A stretch of 6,431 nt of DNA from Candidatus Bathyarchaeota archaeon (GTDB taxonomy: Archaea > Thermoproteota > Bathyarchaeia > Bathyarchaeales > WAQA01): contig WAQA01000117.1 of assembly GCA_015520475.1 (NCBI GenBank), forward strand, positions 1 to 6,431, given 5' to 3'. The notes beneath the pieces were generated by a model. That model saw only the letters and a program-made list of their open reading frames with translations. It ran no database searches and had not been told where the DNA came from. Below are positions 1-6,035 of this stretch, piece by piece. How positions within the stretch are numbered: position 1 is the stretch's first letter; every line of letters starts with the position of its first letter. The position numbers were made by a program, and so were the translations under genes.

Positions 1-1553
1 GCATAATATTCTTCGTCACAATAATCCTCCTTCCCCCCATCTTCGGAATTATACTCAAAAGAAATACTGTAGTAGAGATATATGCAAATCCAAGCCTTCT
101 AGATAGGGCCCACTCAGCAATAATGTGGTCATTCATAATAGCCTTCACGGTCTCCATACTTGACTTGATAGCAGGCCTCCCACTTGCATGGTTCATAGTC
201 AGAAGCAAATCAAAAGCCATAAACATAATCGACACGCTGGCTGATGTTCCATTTCTCATTCCAACAGCAGCCTTAGGATACTCGACAATGCTCTTCTGGA
301 GCAGACCTGGAGGAATATCAAGCCTTTTTGGAGGGAATATATTCATATCGCCTGGGGTCACATTGATCCTATTACTCCACTTCACCTTTTCCTTCCCAGT
401 AATAGTTAGAGTTATGGTTGGAGAGCTCCTAGGATATAAGGAGATATATGAGCATGCAGCCAGAACCCTAGGCGCCCAGCCATTCACGGCTGTAAGGACA
501 ATAACAATACCGTTGCTGAAACCTGCACTGATAGCGTCCTTCCTCCTCTCATTCTCCAGATCCCTCTCAGAGACAGGGGCAACAGTTATGGTTGCAGGAG
601 CATTCGAGAATGGACCGGTATTCATAAGGAACATGAAGGAGTTAGGTTTTGAGGGTCCACTAGTATACGTAAGCTCCATCCTGATAGCAACGTCAATAAT
701 AGTCTTCTTCCTCATAAGGTCTCTAGGGCCTAAACTGAGATTTCCAATAAGGAGAGCATGGCCTCAACTTGAAAGGAAACTGAGCATGCCAGCGTCAATC
801 AAGATGAGAGATGGAGTAACGCTCTCAATCTTCTTCTTTTTCGTCATAATTCCATCTCTTTTCGTCTCCCTACCATTAACATCAGCCCTATTCGATGGAA
901 CATTAAATATGGCCCTTTCAGGTTCAGGTCCATGGAGAGAGTTCTGGCAGAGCGTAATGCTCTCATACTCAATAGGCTTCATCGCTACAGTAATAAATAT
1001 AGTGACGGGTCTCCCAATAGCACTGGCCATAGCCAGGAAAAAGTTTGGGAAGTTAACGTCGATACTGGATGCTCTCGTGAACATCCCAATAGTTGTCCCC
1101 TCAGTCGCCCTAGGAGTCTCCTTAAGCTTCTTTTGGGGATCCTTCGGTTTCATACCTGAATTCTGGCTTCTAGTGCTTTCCCACACCACAATAACATACA
1201 CGTACTTCATCAGGTCCATGTCAGCGGCTATAGAGAGCATACCGCAGGATGTAGAGGAGGTTGCAAGCACGCTGGGAGCGAAGCCCTTCATGATATTCAG
1301 AAGGATAACTGTTCCATTAACGAAATACTCAATCTTCTCCGGTTCAGTGCTTGTCTTCACCAGAAGCGTAGGCGAGACCGGGGCGACATTAGCCGTCTCA
1401 AAAACCCTCAAAACAGCCCCTGTTCTAATAGTAGACTGGGTTAAAGGGGTGATTCCGGTATCCCAGTCAACACAGGCCTTGGGTATAGGCTTCCTGATCC
1501 TAGCGTCCTTCCTAACCCTTATAATAATCAGGATAGTTATGAGGGGAAAATAA
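1..1553 (+). CDS. ABC importer fused two-half permease (5' end outside window)
   Basis: Inner channel of a binding-protein-dependent ABC importer in the cytoplasmic membrane. The frame is open from base 3 with no stop, and the 40 codons before the first ATG (base 123) already encode a hydrophobic helix (residues 1-17) and linker, so the real start is left of the window and 123 is internal. Counting from base 3, 516 codons are visible, near the full length of ThiP/FbpB-like fused permeases, so little is missing. I see about twelve membrane segments in two homologous halves, roughly 1-238 and 272-513. Each half has an EAA coupling loop (about 147-170 and 416-438, each with TLGA then PF and an IP/VP end) followed by an ETGAT motif (190-194 and 458-462), as in the sulfate/molybdate/thiamine branch of BPD permeases. 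The ATPase genes follow after 4 bp. The substrate cannot be read from the sequence; thiamine, oxyanion and iron are all possible. Confidence 0.9.
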   Translation, partial: IIFFVTIILLPPIFGIILKRNTVVEIYANPSLLDRAHSAIMWSFIIAFTVSILDLIAGLPLAWFIVRSKSKAINIIDTLADVPFLIPTAALGYSTMLFWSRPGGISSLFGGNIFISPGVTLILLLHFTFSFPVIVRVMVGELLGYKEIYEHAARTLGAQPFTAVRTITIPLLKPALIASFLLSFSRSLSETGATVMVAGAFENGPVFIRNMKELGFEGPLVYVSSILIATSIIVFFLIRSLGPKLRFPIRRAWPQLERKLSMPASIKMRDGVTLSIFFFFVIIPSLFVSLPLTSALFDGTLNMALSGSGPWREFWQSVMLSYSIGFIATVINIVTGLPIALAIARKKFGKLTSILDALVNIPIVVPSVALGVSLSFFWGSFGFIPEFWLLVLSHTTITYTYFIRSMSAAIESIPQDVEEVASTLGAKPFMIFRRITVPLTKYSIFSGSVLVFTRSVGETGATLAVSKTLKTAPVLIVDWVKGVIPVSQSTQALGIGFLILASFLTLIIIRIVMRGK

Positions 1554-1557
1554 TCAG

Positions 1558-2667
1558 ATGCCAAACATCAAACTTGTCAATGTAACCAAAAGATTCGACC
1601 AGATAACAGCGATAAACAAGATTAACATAGAGATAAAGGATGGAGAATACATATGTGTACTAGGACCTACTGGAAGCGGAAAAACAACGCTGCTGAGGCT
1701 GATAGCTGGAGTAATAAAACCGGATGAAGGGGAGATATATATTGACGGTAAACTTGTGAATGATGTTCCACCCTATGAAAGAAACGTTGCTTACATGCCG
1801 CAGCATTACTCCCTCTTCCCGCATATGAAGGTCATCGAAAACGTGTCCTTCGGACCATTAGCGAAGGGACTTGACAGGGCAGAAGCAATACAAGTATCTA
1901 TGAGGATGCTTGAGATGACTAGGCTTGCTTGGAGGGCAGATTCCTTCCCAAACGAGCTCAGCGGTGGAATGCAGCAACGTGTAGCACTGGCAAGGGGCTT
2001 AGCGTCAGGAGCGAAGATACTATTACTCGATGAGCCGCTTGGAGCATTAGATGCAAGGTTAAGGGTTGAACTAAGATATAGATTGAGAGAGCTGGCTAGA
2101 GAGAACAATTTGACAACTATACATGTCACGCATGATCAAGAAGAGGCCATGGTAGTTGCAGACAGAATATTCATTCTACGTGAGGGAAGAATAGAGCAGG
2201 AGGGAACCCCAACTGAAATCTATAATAACCCAAACAGTATATTCGTAGCAAACTTCATTGGAGGAGCAAACTTCCTAGAAGGCTTCATATCGGAGGAGAA
2301 GAACGGAGGCACATTGATAGAGATCCGTGGAAACCTAAAGGTATACGCTTCAAAAAATAGATTTCCAGTTGGAGACAGAGTTGTAATAGCTATAAGAGAG
2401 GAGAAAACAAAGATTCACAAAAGAAGAACTGGAAAGAAACCAAATATAATAGAGGGAACAGTAAAGGATGCAAGCTTCATAGGAGAATTCATCATATATG
2501 AAGTATCATTGATCAATGGGGACGTAATCAACTGTAAAGTTCCAATAGCAACATCAAAGAAGACCTTCTCAATCGGAGAAAAGGTCCTAATAGAATTGAA
2601 TCCGGAAGACATAATGGTGTATCCTTACCCTCCAGCTGGATTATACCGAGAGTTGGAGGCTGTATGA
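1558..2667 (+). CDS. ABC importer ATPase, first of two paralogues (MalK/PotA/FbpC type)
   Basis: Cytoplasmic ATPase that powers the upstream permease. The 369 residues have all catalytic motifs: Walker A GPTGSGKT (36-43), Q-loop Gln82, signature LSGGMQQR (134-141), Walker B ILLLDEP with catalytic Glu159, D-loop around Asp165, and switch His192. After about residue 240 comes a TOBE-type beta-rich regulatory domain ending in VYPYPPAGL, a tail also present in the next gene. The usual IRPE motif of TOBE domains reads IREE here (279-282), a small departure. ThiQ proteins normally lack such a C-terminal domain, which argues mildly against a classical ThiPQ pair. The ATG lies 4 bp after the permease stop; the only SD-like match (GAGG, 1541-1544) is 13 nt away, so translation probably depends on coupling. 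It is partner or alternative to the second ATPase, which starts 1 bp after its stop. Confidence 0.93.
   Translation: MPNIKLVNVTKRFDQITAINKINIEIKDGEYICVLGPTGSGKTTLLRLIAGVIKPDEGEIYIDGKLVNDVPPYERNVAYMPQHYSLFPHMKVIENVSFGPLAKGLDRAEAIQVSMRMLEMTRLAWRADSFPNELSGGMQQRVALARGLASGAKILLLDEPLGALDARLRVELRYRLRELARENNLTTIHVTHDQEEAMVVADRIFILREGRIEQEGTPTEIYNNPNSIFVANFIGGANFLEGFISEEKNGGTLIEIRGNLKVYASKNRFPVGDRVVIAIREEKTKIHKRRTGKKPNIIEGTVKDASFIGEFIIYEVSLINGDVINCKVPIATSKKTFSIGEKVLIELNPEDIMVYPYPPAGLYRELEAV
2655..2659 (+). promoter_or_regulatory. Shine-Dalgarno for the second ATPase
   Basis: GGAGG lies inside the last codons of the first ATPase, 9 nt before the ATG at 2669. It fixes that start and shows that the second ATPase has its own initiation signal despite the 1-bp gap between the genes. 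Confidence 0.7.
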
Positions 2668-2668
2668 G

Positions 2669-3766
2669 ATGCCGACTGTCCGCCTAGCTAACTTAACAAA
2701 GAGATATGGAAAGATAACGGCGATAGAAAGGATAAACCTTCAAGTCCATGACAGGGAATACATAAGCATTATAGGGCCAAGCGGATGCGGAAAAACAACG
2801 ATGATAAAATGTATCGCTGGATTAATCGAGCCTACAGAAGGGGAGATATACATTGACGGTAAACTTGTGAATGATGTCCCCATACAGGATAGGGGAATCG
2901 GATACGTCTTCCAGGAAATCGCATTGTTCCCTCACATGGATGTCTACGGAAACGTATCTTACGGGCCAGTAGTGAAGGGCTGGAGCCAAGAGAAGATGAG
3001 AAAACTTGTGGAGGAAATGCTTAACCTAGTATCCCTCAGTGATAGGGTTAAAGATTATCCATCAGAGCTAAGTGGAGGAGCGAGACAGAAAGCAGCTGTT
3101 GCAAGGGCCCTCTCATCGGGATCCCTACTCCTACTATTCGATGAACCGTTAGGATCACTTGACACTAAAGTCAGAGCTGTACTACGTAGAGAACTGAGGA
3201 AGATGGTTAAGGATTTAGGGTTAACAGCGATACATGTCACGCATGATCAAGAAGAGGCCATGGCGATCTCCGACAGAATAGTGATAATGAAGGCTGGAAG
3301 GATAGTGGAGATTGGAAAGCCATTAGAACTATATCTCCGCCCAAAAAATCTCTTCACCGCAAACTTCCTTGGAGAAGCAAACTTCATAACGGGTGAGACT
3401 GTCAAATCGGGCGGGGAAGAGTTTATAGTAAGATTTAATGGAAAGCAGCTCATCCTCCCGAAGGAGATGGATCCAGAAAGCAGAGATGTGGTTGTTGCTA
3501 TACGCCCAGAATTCGTAAGGATGAAGAAGACTGGAAAAAGCAGTGATCCATGGACTGGAAAGGTTGAGAATAAAATCTTCATTGGAAGCACGATACGATA
3601 CAATGTTAAACTGAATAGTGGAGAACTAATCATAGTTAAGTATCCAGCTGAAGAGAGAGGAGGATTCAACGTTGGAGACAACGTCAAAGTAAGGTTTCCA
3701 CCGGAACATGTACTTGTCTATCCATATCCAGAAGAAGGACTTGAGAAGAGAATATCAATCGAATAA
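2669..3766 (+). CDS. ABC importer ATPase, second paralogue
   Basis: Second cytoplasmic ATPase of the transporter, 365 residues, collinear with the first without gaps through the whole nucleotide-binding domain. Walker A GPSGCGKT (36-43), Q-loop Gln82, signature LSGGARQK (134-141), Walker B LLLLFDEP with Glu159, D-loop Asp165 and His192 are all present, so it should be active. The signature helix is less standard than in the first copy (Ala138 and Lys141 instead of Gln/Met and Arg). A TOBE-type C-terminal domain with the normal AIRPE motif (277-281) ends in VYPYPEEGL. Two stretches are nearly identical in DNA to the first copy, although most of the gene has diverged. The two ATPases probably form a heterodimer beneath the fused permease; separate use with different permeases is the alternative. 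It is the last gene of the operon, and its stop is 10 bp from the stop of the opposing fdhD. Confidence 0.93.
   Translation: MPTVRLANLTKRYGKITAIERINLQVHDREYISIIGPSGCGKTTMIKCIAGLIEPTEGEIYIDGKLVNDVPIQDRGIGYVFQEIALFPHMDVYGNVSYGPVVKGWSQEKMRKLVEEMLNLVSLSDRVKDYPSELSGGARQKAAVARALSSGSLLLLFDEPLGSLDTKVRAVLRRELRKMVKDLGLTAIHVTHDQEEAMAISDRIVIMKAGRIVEIGKPLELYLRPKNLFTANFLGEANFITGETVKSGGEEFIVRFNGKQLILPKEMDPESRDVVVAIRPEFVRMKKTGKSSDPWTGKVENKIFIGSTIRYNVKLNSGELIIVKYPAEERGGFNVGDNVKVRFPPEHVLVYPYPEEGLEKRISIE
2837..2877 (+). repeat. Near-identical DNA block shared by the two ATPase genes (partner 1726-1766)
   Basis: 41 bases match positions 1726-1766 with one difference (C2851 against T1740). The block encodes EGEIYIDGKLVNDV after the Walker A region in both proteins. 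Offset is 1111 bp, exactly the distance between the two start codons. Confidence 0.85.
3230..3263 (+). repeat. Identical DNA block around the H-loop of the two ATPase genes (partner 2119-2152)
   Basis: 34 bases are identical to positions 2119-2152, again at the 1111-bp offset. They encode the switch-histidine region IHVTHDQEEAM. Synonymous sites are identical here but differ freely nearby. Confidence 0.85.
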
Positions 3767-3776
3767 TACTTCTAGG

Positions 3777-4580
3777 TTAAGGTTTAAACCCGATAACGAT
3801 TCTCTCCGGATGGGTATATACGTTGAAACGTCCTCCCCTAACGAATCCTATAAGCGTTAATCCGGCGCTTTCAGCTATTTTCACACCCATATCTGAGGGA
3901 GCAGCCATTGAAGCTACAACTGGGATGCCGACGGTCGCTGCTTTAACAACCATCTCAGACGTTAACCTCCCAGTGGAAGCCAGCAATACACCGTTAAAAT
4001 CTACGCCGTTAATCGCTGCTCTACCAATAACTTTATCCACAGCATTATGTCTACCAATATCTTCTGAAAAAGCCAATAGCTGTCCATCAACGCTGAACAA
4101 GGCTGAGGCGTGAGTTCCACCGGTATCCTTAAAGACATGTGCTTCGGAATTCAACCTTTTAACTGCGTCCAGTACTATCTGAGGACTGAACTTAACTTTG
4201 AGAGAACCTATAAACCTTCCAGGCTTCATCCAAGAGCCGGGTGGAACCTTCACTCCCCCGCCACACGCTGAAAGAATCCGCTGAACCCTCCCATCCAACC
4301 TTATATCCCTACTAAGATAAACGTTAACCCTTCCAGCAGAAGCCTCTACCTTCTCAATATCATCTAAACCCTCAATCAACCCCTCAGCCAGCAGATGTCC
4401 AACCGCCAACTCTCTAATCTGAAAAGGAGAAGCTGAAAAGACAACGTAAAGTTCACCGTTCAAATATAATTCTACATGCCTCTCAAAGACAATCCTATCC
4501 CTCAATCTAAGAGTAGAACATGATTTAAGATCAACCCTTAAAATTTCATATTCAACAATTGGTTCTTCTGTATTTTTCAA
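3777..4580 (-). CDS. fdhD: FdhD, sulfurtransferase/chaperone for formate dehydrogenase-type Mo/W enzymes
   Basis: FdhD-family protein of 267 residues, the usual length. In E. coli, FdhD passes sulfur from IscS to the bis-MGD cofactor before it enters formate dehydrogenase; a similar cytoplasmic role is inferred here. Family motifs are clear: TGGTHASAL (153-161), EDIGRHNAVDKVIG (173-186), STGRLTSEM (202-210) and the C-terminal GFVRGGRFNVYTHPERI (245-261). The flexible loop that carries CxxC in E. coli reads CGGG (106-109), so only the first Cys is present; the only other Cys is Cys21. The start is TTG: an in-frame TGA lies three codons upstream, and GGTGA sits 6 nt before the TTG. The gene is convergent with the ABC operon (10-bp gap) and divergent from thi4. 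No formate dehydrogenase is in the window, so its client is elsewhere. Confidence 0.94.
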   Translation of the reverse strand: MKNTEEPIVEYEILRVDLKSCSTLRLRDRIVFERHVELYLNGELYVVFSASPFQIRELAVGHLLAEGLIEGLDDIEKVEASAGRVNVYLSRDIRLDGRVQRILSACGGGVKVPPGSWMKPGRFIGSLKVKFSPQIVLDAVKRLNSEAHVFKDTGGTHASALFSVDGQLLAFSEDIGRHNAVDKVIGRAAINGVDFNGVLLASTGRLTSEMVVKAATVGIPVVASMAAPSDMGVKIAESAGLTLIGFVRGGRFNVYTHPERIVIGFKP

Positions 4581-4586
4581 ATCGAA

Positions 4587-4591
4587 TCACC
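4587..4591 (-). promoter_or_regulatory. Shine-Dalgarno that fixes the TTG start of fdhD
   Basis: On the minus strand GGTGA lies 6 nt before the TTG at 4580. The TGA of the same motif is the in-frame stop before the gene, so no longer form is possible and the TTG start is well supported. Confidence 0.7.
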
Positions 4592-4632
4592 ACACCAAAG
4601 ACTGAGACAGACATGAAAGATAAGATTTGCCA

Positions 4633-4640
4633 AATATACT
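4633..4640 (-). promoter_or_regulatory. Candidate TATA box for fdhD
   Basis: The minus strand reads AGTATATT here. Transcription would start about 25 nt downstream, near 4610, leaving a leader of about 30 nt that includes the GGTGA. A small palindrome (ATTTG-C-CAAAT, 4625-4635) overlaps its downstream edge. This is an AT-rich match only, with no experimental or comparative support. Confidence 0.35.
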
Positions 4641-4710
4641 GAAGAGCTATCACCGTAGATAGGCGTCACAACATATCTTCCAATCAACTTGAAACGGGCA
4701 CTCTCAAGAA

Positions 4711-4733
4711 TAAACTTTTATCCAAAAAGTTTA
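4711..4733. promoter_or_regulatory. Inverted repeat upstream of thi4, possible operator overlapping its TATA box
   Basis: Arms TAAACTTTT (4711-4719) and AAAAGTTTA (4725-4733) are perfect complements around a 5-bp spacer. The left half also contains the best TATA-like string for thi4 (CTTTTATC, 4715-4722), which would place the transcript start near 4745 with a leader of about 48 nt. A regulator bound here would block TBP/TFB. As RNA it could also fold as an A/U-rich hairpin, but with the start near 4745 it would not be transcribed with thi4. Confidence 0.4.
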
Positions 4734-4780
4734 ATGTTGAGTGTAGCAGATCCCTTAATAACATGCTGCTCCTAAAAGAA

Positions 4781-4786
4781 GAGTGA
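4781..4786 (+). promoter_or_regulatory. Shine-Dalgarno of thi4
   Basis: GAGTGA, close to the archaeal GAGGTGA consensus, lies 6 nt before the ATG at 4793. Its TGA is an in-frame stop, which rules out a longer protein. Confidence 0.6.
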
Positions 4787-4792
4787 TCAATC

Positions 4793-5584
4793 ATGCAGAT
4801 AAAGGATGTAGATGAAGCTGTTATAACAAGGGCGATACTTGAGAAAAGCCTGAAATTCCTCTCCCAACATGTGGAGTCAGATGTAGCTATTGTAGGTGCA
4901 GGTCCAGCTGGGCTCACAGCCGCAAAATACCTTGCTGAGGCAGGATTAAAGACTGTTATATTTGAGAGGAGGCTCTCCTTCGGAGGTGGAATAGGCGGCG
5001 GAGGCATGCAGCTCCCAATAATCGTAGTTCAGTCACCAGCAGATGAGATTCTAAGAGAGATAGGCTGTAACCTCGAAGAATTCGAGGAAGGAGTCTACAC
5101 GGTTAACTCATCTGAGATGCTGGCTAAACTAGCCTACAGCGCTATCAAAGCAGGAGCCCAAATATTACTGGGAGTAACAGTAGACGACCTAATATATAGA
5201 ATAGAGAAGGATGGAAAAGCGAGGATTGTAGGAGTAGTCATTCAATGGTCATCCGTGATCATGTCTGGAATCCATGTAGATCCGCTAGCATTCAAAGCAA
5301 AGGCGGTAATAGACTGTACAGGTCACGACGCCGAGATACTTACGATAGCCTCGAGGAAAATACCTGAACTGAACCTAATAATAGAAGGAGAAAAAGCTAT
5401 GTGGGCAACAGAAGCTGAAAAAGCAACTGTTGAGAGGACACGTGAGGTCTCCCCTGGACTATATGTTGCAGGAATGGCTGTTGCAACTCTTCATCAAACC
5501 CCCAGGATGGGCCCCATATTCGGCGGAATGCTCCTCTCAGGAAGAAAGGTAGCAAACCTTATCATAAAGAAATTAAAGAAGTAA
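4793..5584 (+). CDS. thi4: THI4-family thiamine thiazole synthase, archaeal sulfide-dependent type
   Basis: Makes the ADP-thiazole precursor of thiamine from NAD and glycine, with iron(II); a soluble enzyme, octameric in characterised homologues. The 263 residues match archaeal THI4 length. Visible features: dinucleotide-binding GAGPAG (35-40) after a beta strand, ERR (58-60) that closes the adenosine site, glycine-rich GGGIGGGGMQLP (64-75), CTGHDAE (175-181), and the C-terminal TREVSPGLYVAGMA (216-229) with HQTPRMGPIFGGMLLSG (234-250). The residue matching the yeast sulfur-donating cysteine (Cys205) is His161 in SGIHVDPL. By analogy with methanogen enzymes, it should use free sulfide catalytically and not destroy itself. 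The start is fixed by an in-frame TGA at 4784 and the SD. moaD follows after 22 bp, probably on the same transcript. A ribose-1,5-bisphosphate isomerase or another flavoprotein is less likely given the motifs. Confidence 0.94.
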   Translation: MQIKDVDEAVITRAILEKSLKFLSQHVESDVAIVGAGPAGLTAAKYLAEAGLKTVIFERRLSFGGGIGGGGMQLPIIVVQSPADEILREIGCNLEEFEEGVYTVNSSEMLAKLAYSAIKAGAQILLGVTVDDLIYRIEKDGKARIVGVVIQWSSVIMSGIHVDPLAFKAKAVIDCTGHDAEILTIASRKIPELNLIIEGEKAMWATEAEKATVERTREVSPGLYVAGMAVATLHQTPRMGPIFGGMLLSGRKVANLIIKKLKK

Positions 5585-5594
5585 GCGGGCCCTA

Positions 5595-5598
5595 GAGG
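5595..5598 (+). promoter_or_regulatory. Shine-Dalgarno that supports the TTG start of moaD
   Basis: GAGG lies 8 nt before the TTG at 5607. The resulting N-terminus (MKVKVKYFTTLREL) is the normal beginning of an archaeal MoaD, so motif and start agree. Confidence 0.6.
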
Positions 5599-5606
5599 CA
5601 TATAAA

Positions 5607-5948
5607 TTGAAGGTTAAAGTTAAGTATTTCACGACTCTCCGTGAGCTCGCGGGCAGCTCAGAAGAAGAGATAGAACTAAGAAACGGAGAGACACTTGAAG
5701 ATCTAATAGATAAGATAGCATCGAGATATGGAAGAGAAGCGCAGGAATACCTATACAGCAAGAAAGAAAAAAGGGAAATTGACCCATCAATATACTTCCT
5801 AATCAACGGTGTAAACTACAGAACACTCTCTGGACTAAAAACAAAATTGAAAGATGGAGATATAATTGCCATAATACCGCCCATCGGAGGAGGATGGCTA
5901 CTATCCCTCTTAGACAATAGTAACGTCACCTCCAAAAATAATTCATAA
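5607..5948 (+). CDS. moaD: MoaD-like ubiquitin-fold sulfur carrier with C-terminal extension
   Basis: Likely small subunit of molybdopterin synthase, which carries a C-terminal thiocarboxylate and gives sulfur to the dithiolene of molybdopterin; it would be adenylated by a MoeB/ThiF-type E1 not in the window. The beta-grasp pattern is clear: MKVKVKYFTTLRELAG (1-16), EIELRNGETLEDLIDKI (21-37), YFLINGVNY (63-71) and LKDGDIIAIIPPIGGG (81-96). MoaD proteins normally end at the final GG. Here the frame continues through TGG (Trp97, 5895-5897) for 17 residues to TAA at 5946-5948, giving 113 residues. The tail (WLLSLLDNSNVTSKNNS) is unlike the fold and buries the glycines that must be free, so it needs cleavage, or the read-through is a mutation or sequence error. 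It starts with TTG 22 bp after thi4. A ThiS-like role beside thi4 is possible but less likely, as THI4 of this type needs no carrier. Confidence 0.85.
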   Translation: MKVKVKYFTTLRELAGSSEEEIELRNGETLEDLIDKIASRYGREAQEYLYSKKEKREIDPSIYFLINGVNYRTLSGLKTKLKDGDIIAIIPPIGGGWLLSLLDNSNVTSKNNS

Positions 5949-6000
5949 AAGAGAATTACTAGTAGAGCTCGGAAACCTCAAGGAAATGAAACTCCAGAAA

Positions 6001-6011
6001 CTTTTCTTTTT
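6001..6011 (+). terminator. T-rich terminator after moaD
   Basis: CTTTTCTTTTT, nine T in eleven bases, lies 53 bp after the moaD stop and just before the next promoter. Archaeal RNA polymerase stops at such runs without needing a hairpin, and none is evident here. Confidence 0.5.
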
Positions 6012-6017
6012 GGGAAG

Positions 6018-6025
6018 CTTTATAT
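6018..6025 (+). promoter_or_regulatory. TATA box of the RHH-protein gene
   Basis: CTTTATAT, preceded by a purine-rich GGGAAG that can serve as the BRE, is the best archaeal promoter in the window. Transcription should start about 25 bp on, near 6047-6050, giving a leader of about 20-30 nt before the ATG. Confidence 0.6.
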
Positions 6026-6035
6026 GGGATAGTGC

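Noticed and set aside
123..125. ATG at 123 as the start of the permease
   Set aside because: The frame is open to the left edge and encodes the expected first membrane helix; starting at 123 would remove it.
764..1564. Long minus-strand open frame (about 266 codons) opposite the permease
   Set aside because: It mirrors the second half of a clearly real membrane protein, has no recognisable domain, and overlaps the gene fully. Codon-bias shadow.
3247..3687. Minus-strand open frame of about 146 codons opposite the second ATPase
   Set aside because: Opposite a fully motif-supported ATPase; no start signal or domain. Shadow.
1..3766. Tungstate transporter WtpBC or ThiPQ as a firm name
   Set aside because: WtpB is a single-half permease and ThiQ normally lacks the C-terminal domain seen here; neither name is secure without the binding protein.
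4602..4607. CTGAGA, a core string of the TPP riboswitch, upstream of thi4
   Set aside because: The other conserved TPP elements do not follow, and the site lies next to the fdhD ribosome site, about 190 bp before thi4 and upstream of its likely promoter. Chance match.
4581..4792. A small gene or RNA in the fdhD-thi4 intergenic region
   Set aside because: No open frame with a ribosome site and no strong RNA fold beyond short stems (for example CTATC/GATAG at 4647-4662). It reads as a divergent promoter region.
5601..5606. TATAAA just before moaD as a promoter
   Set aside because: It lies between the SD and the TTG start, so a transcript from it would begin inside the gene. moaD is more simply co-transcribed with thi4.
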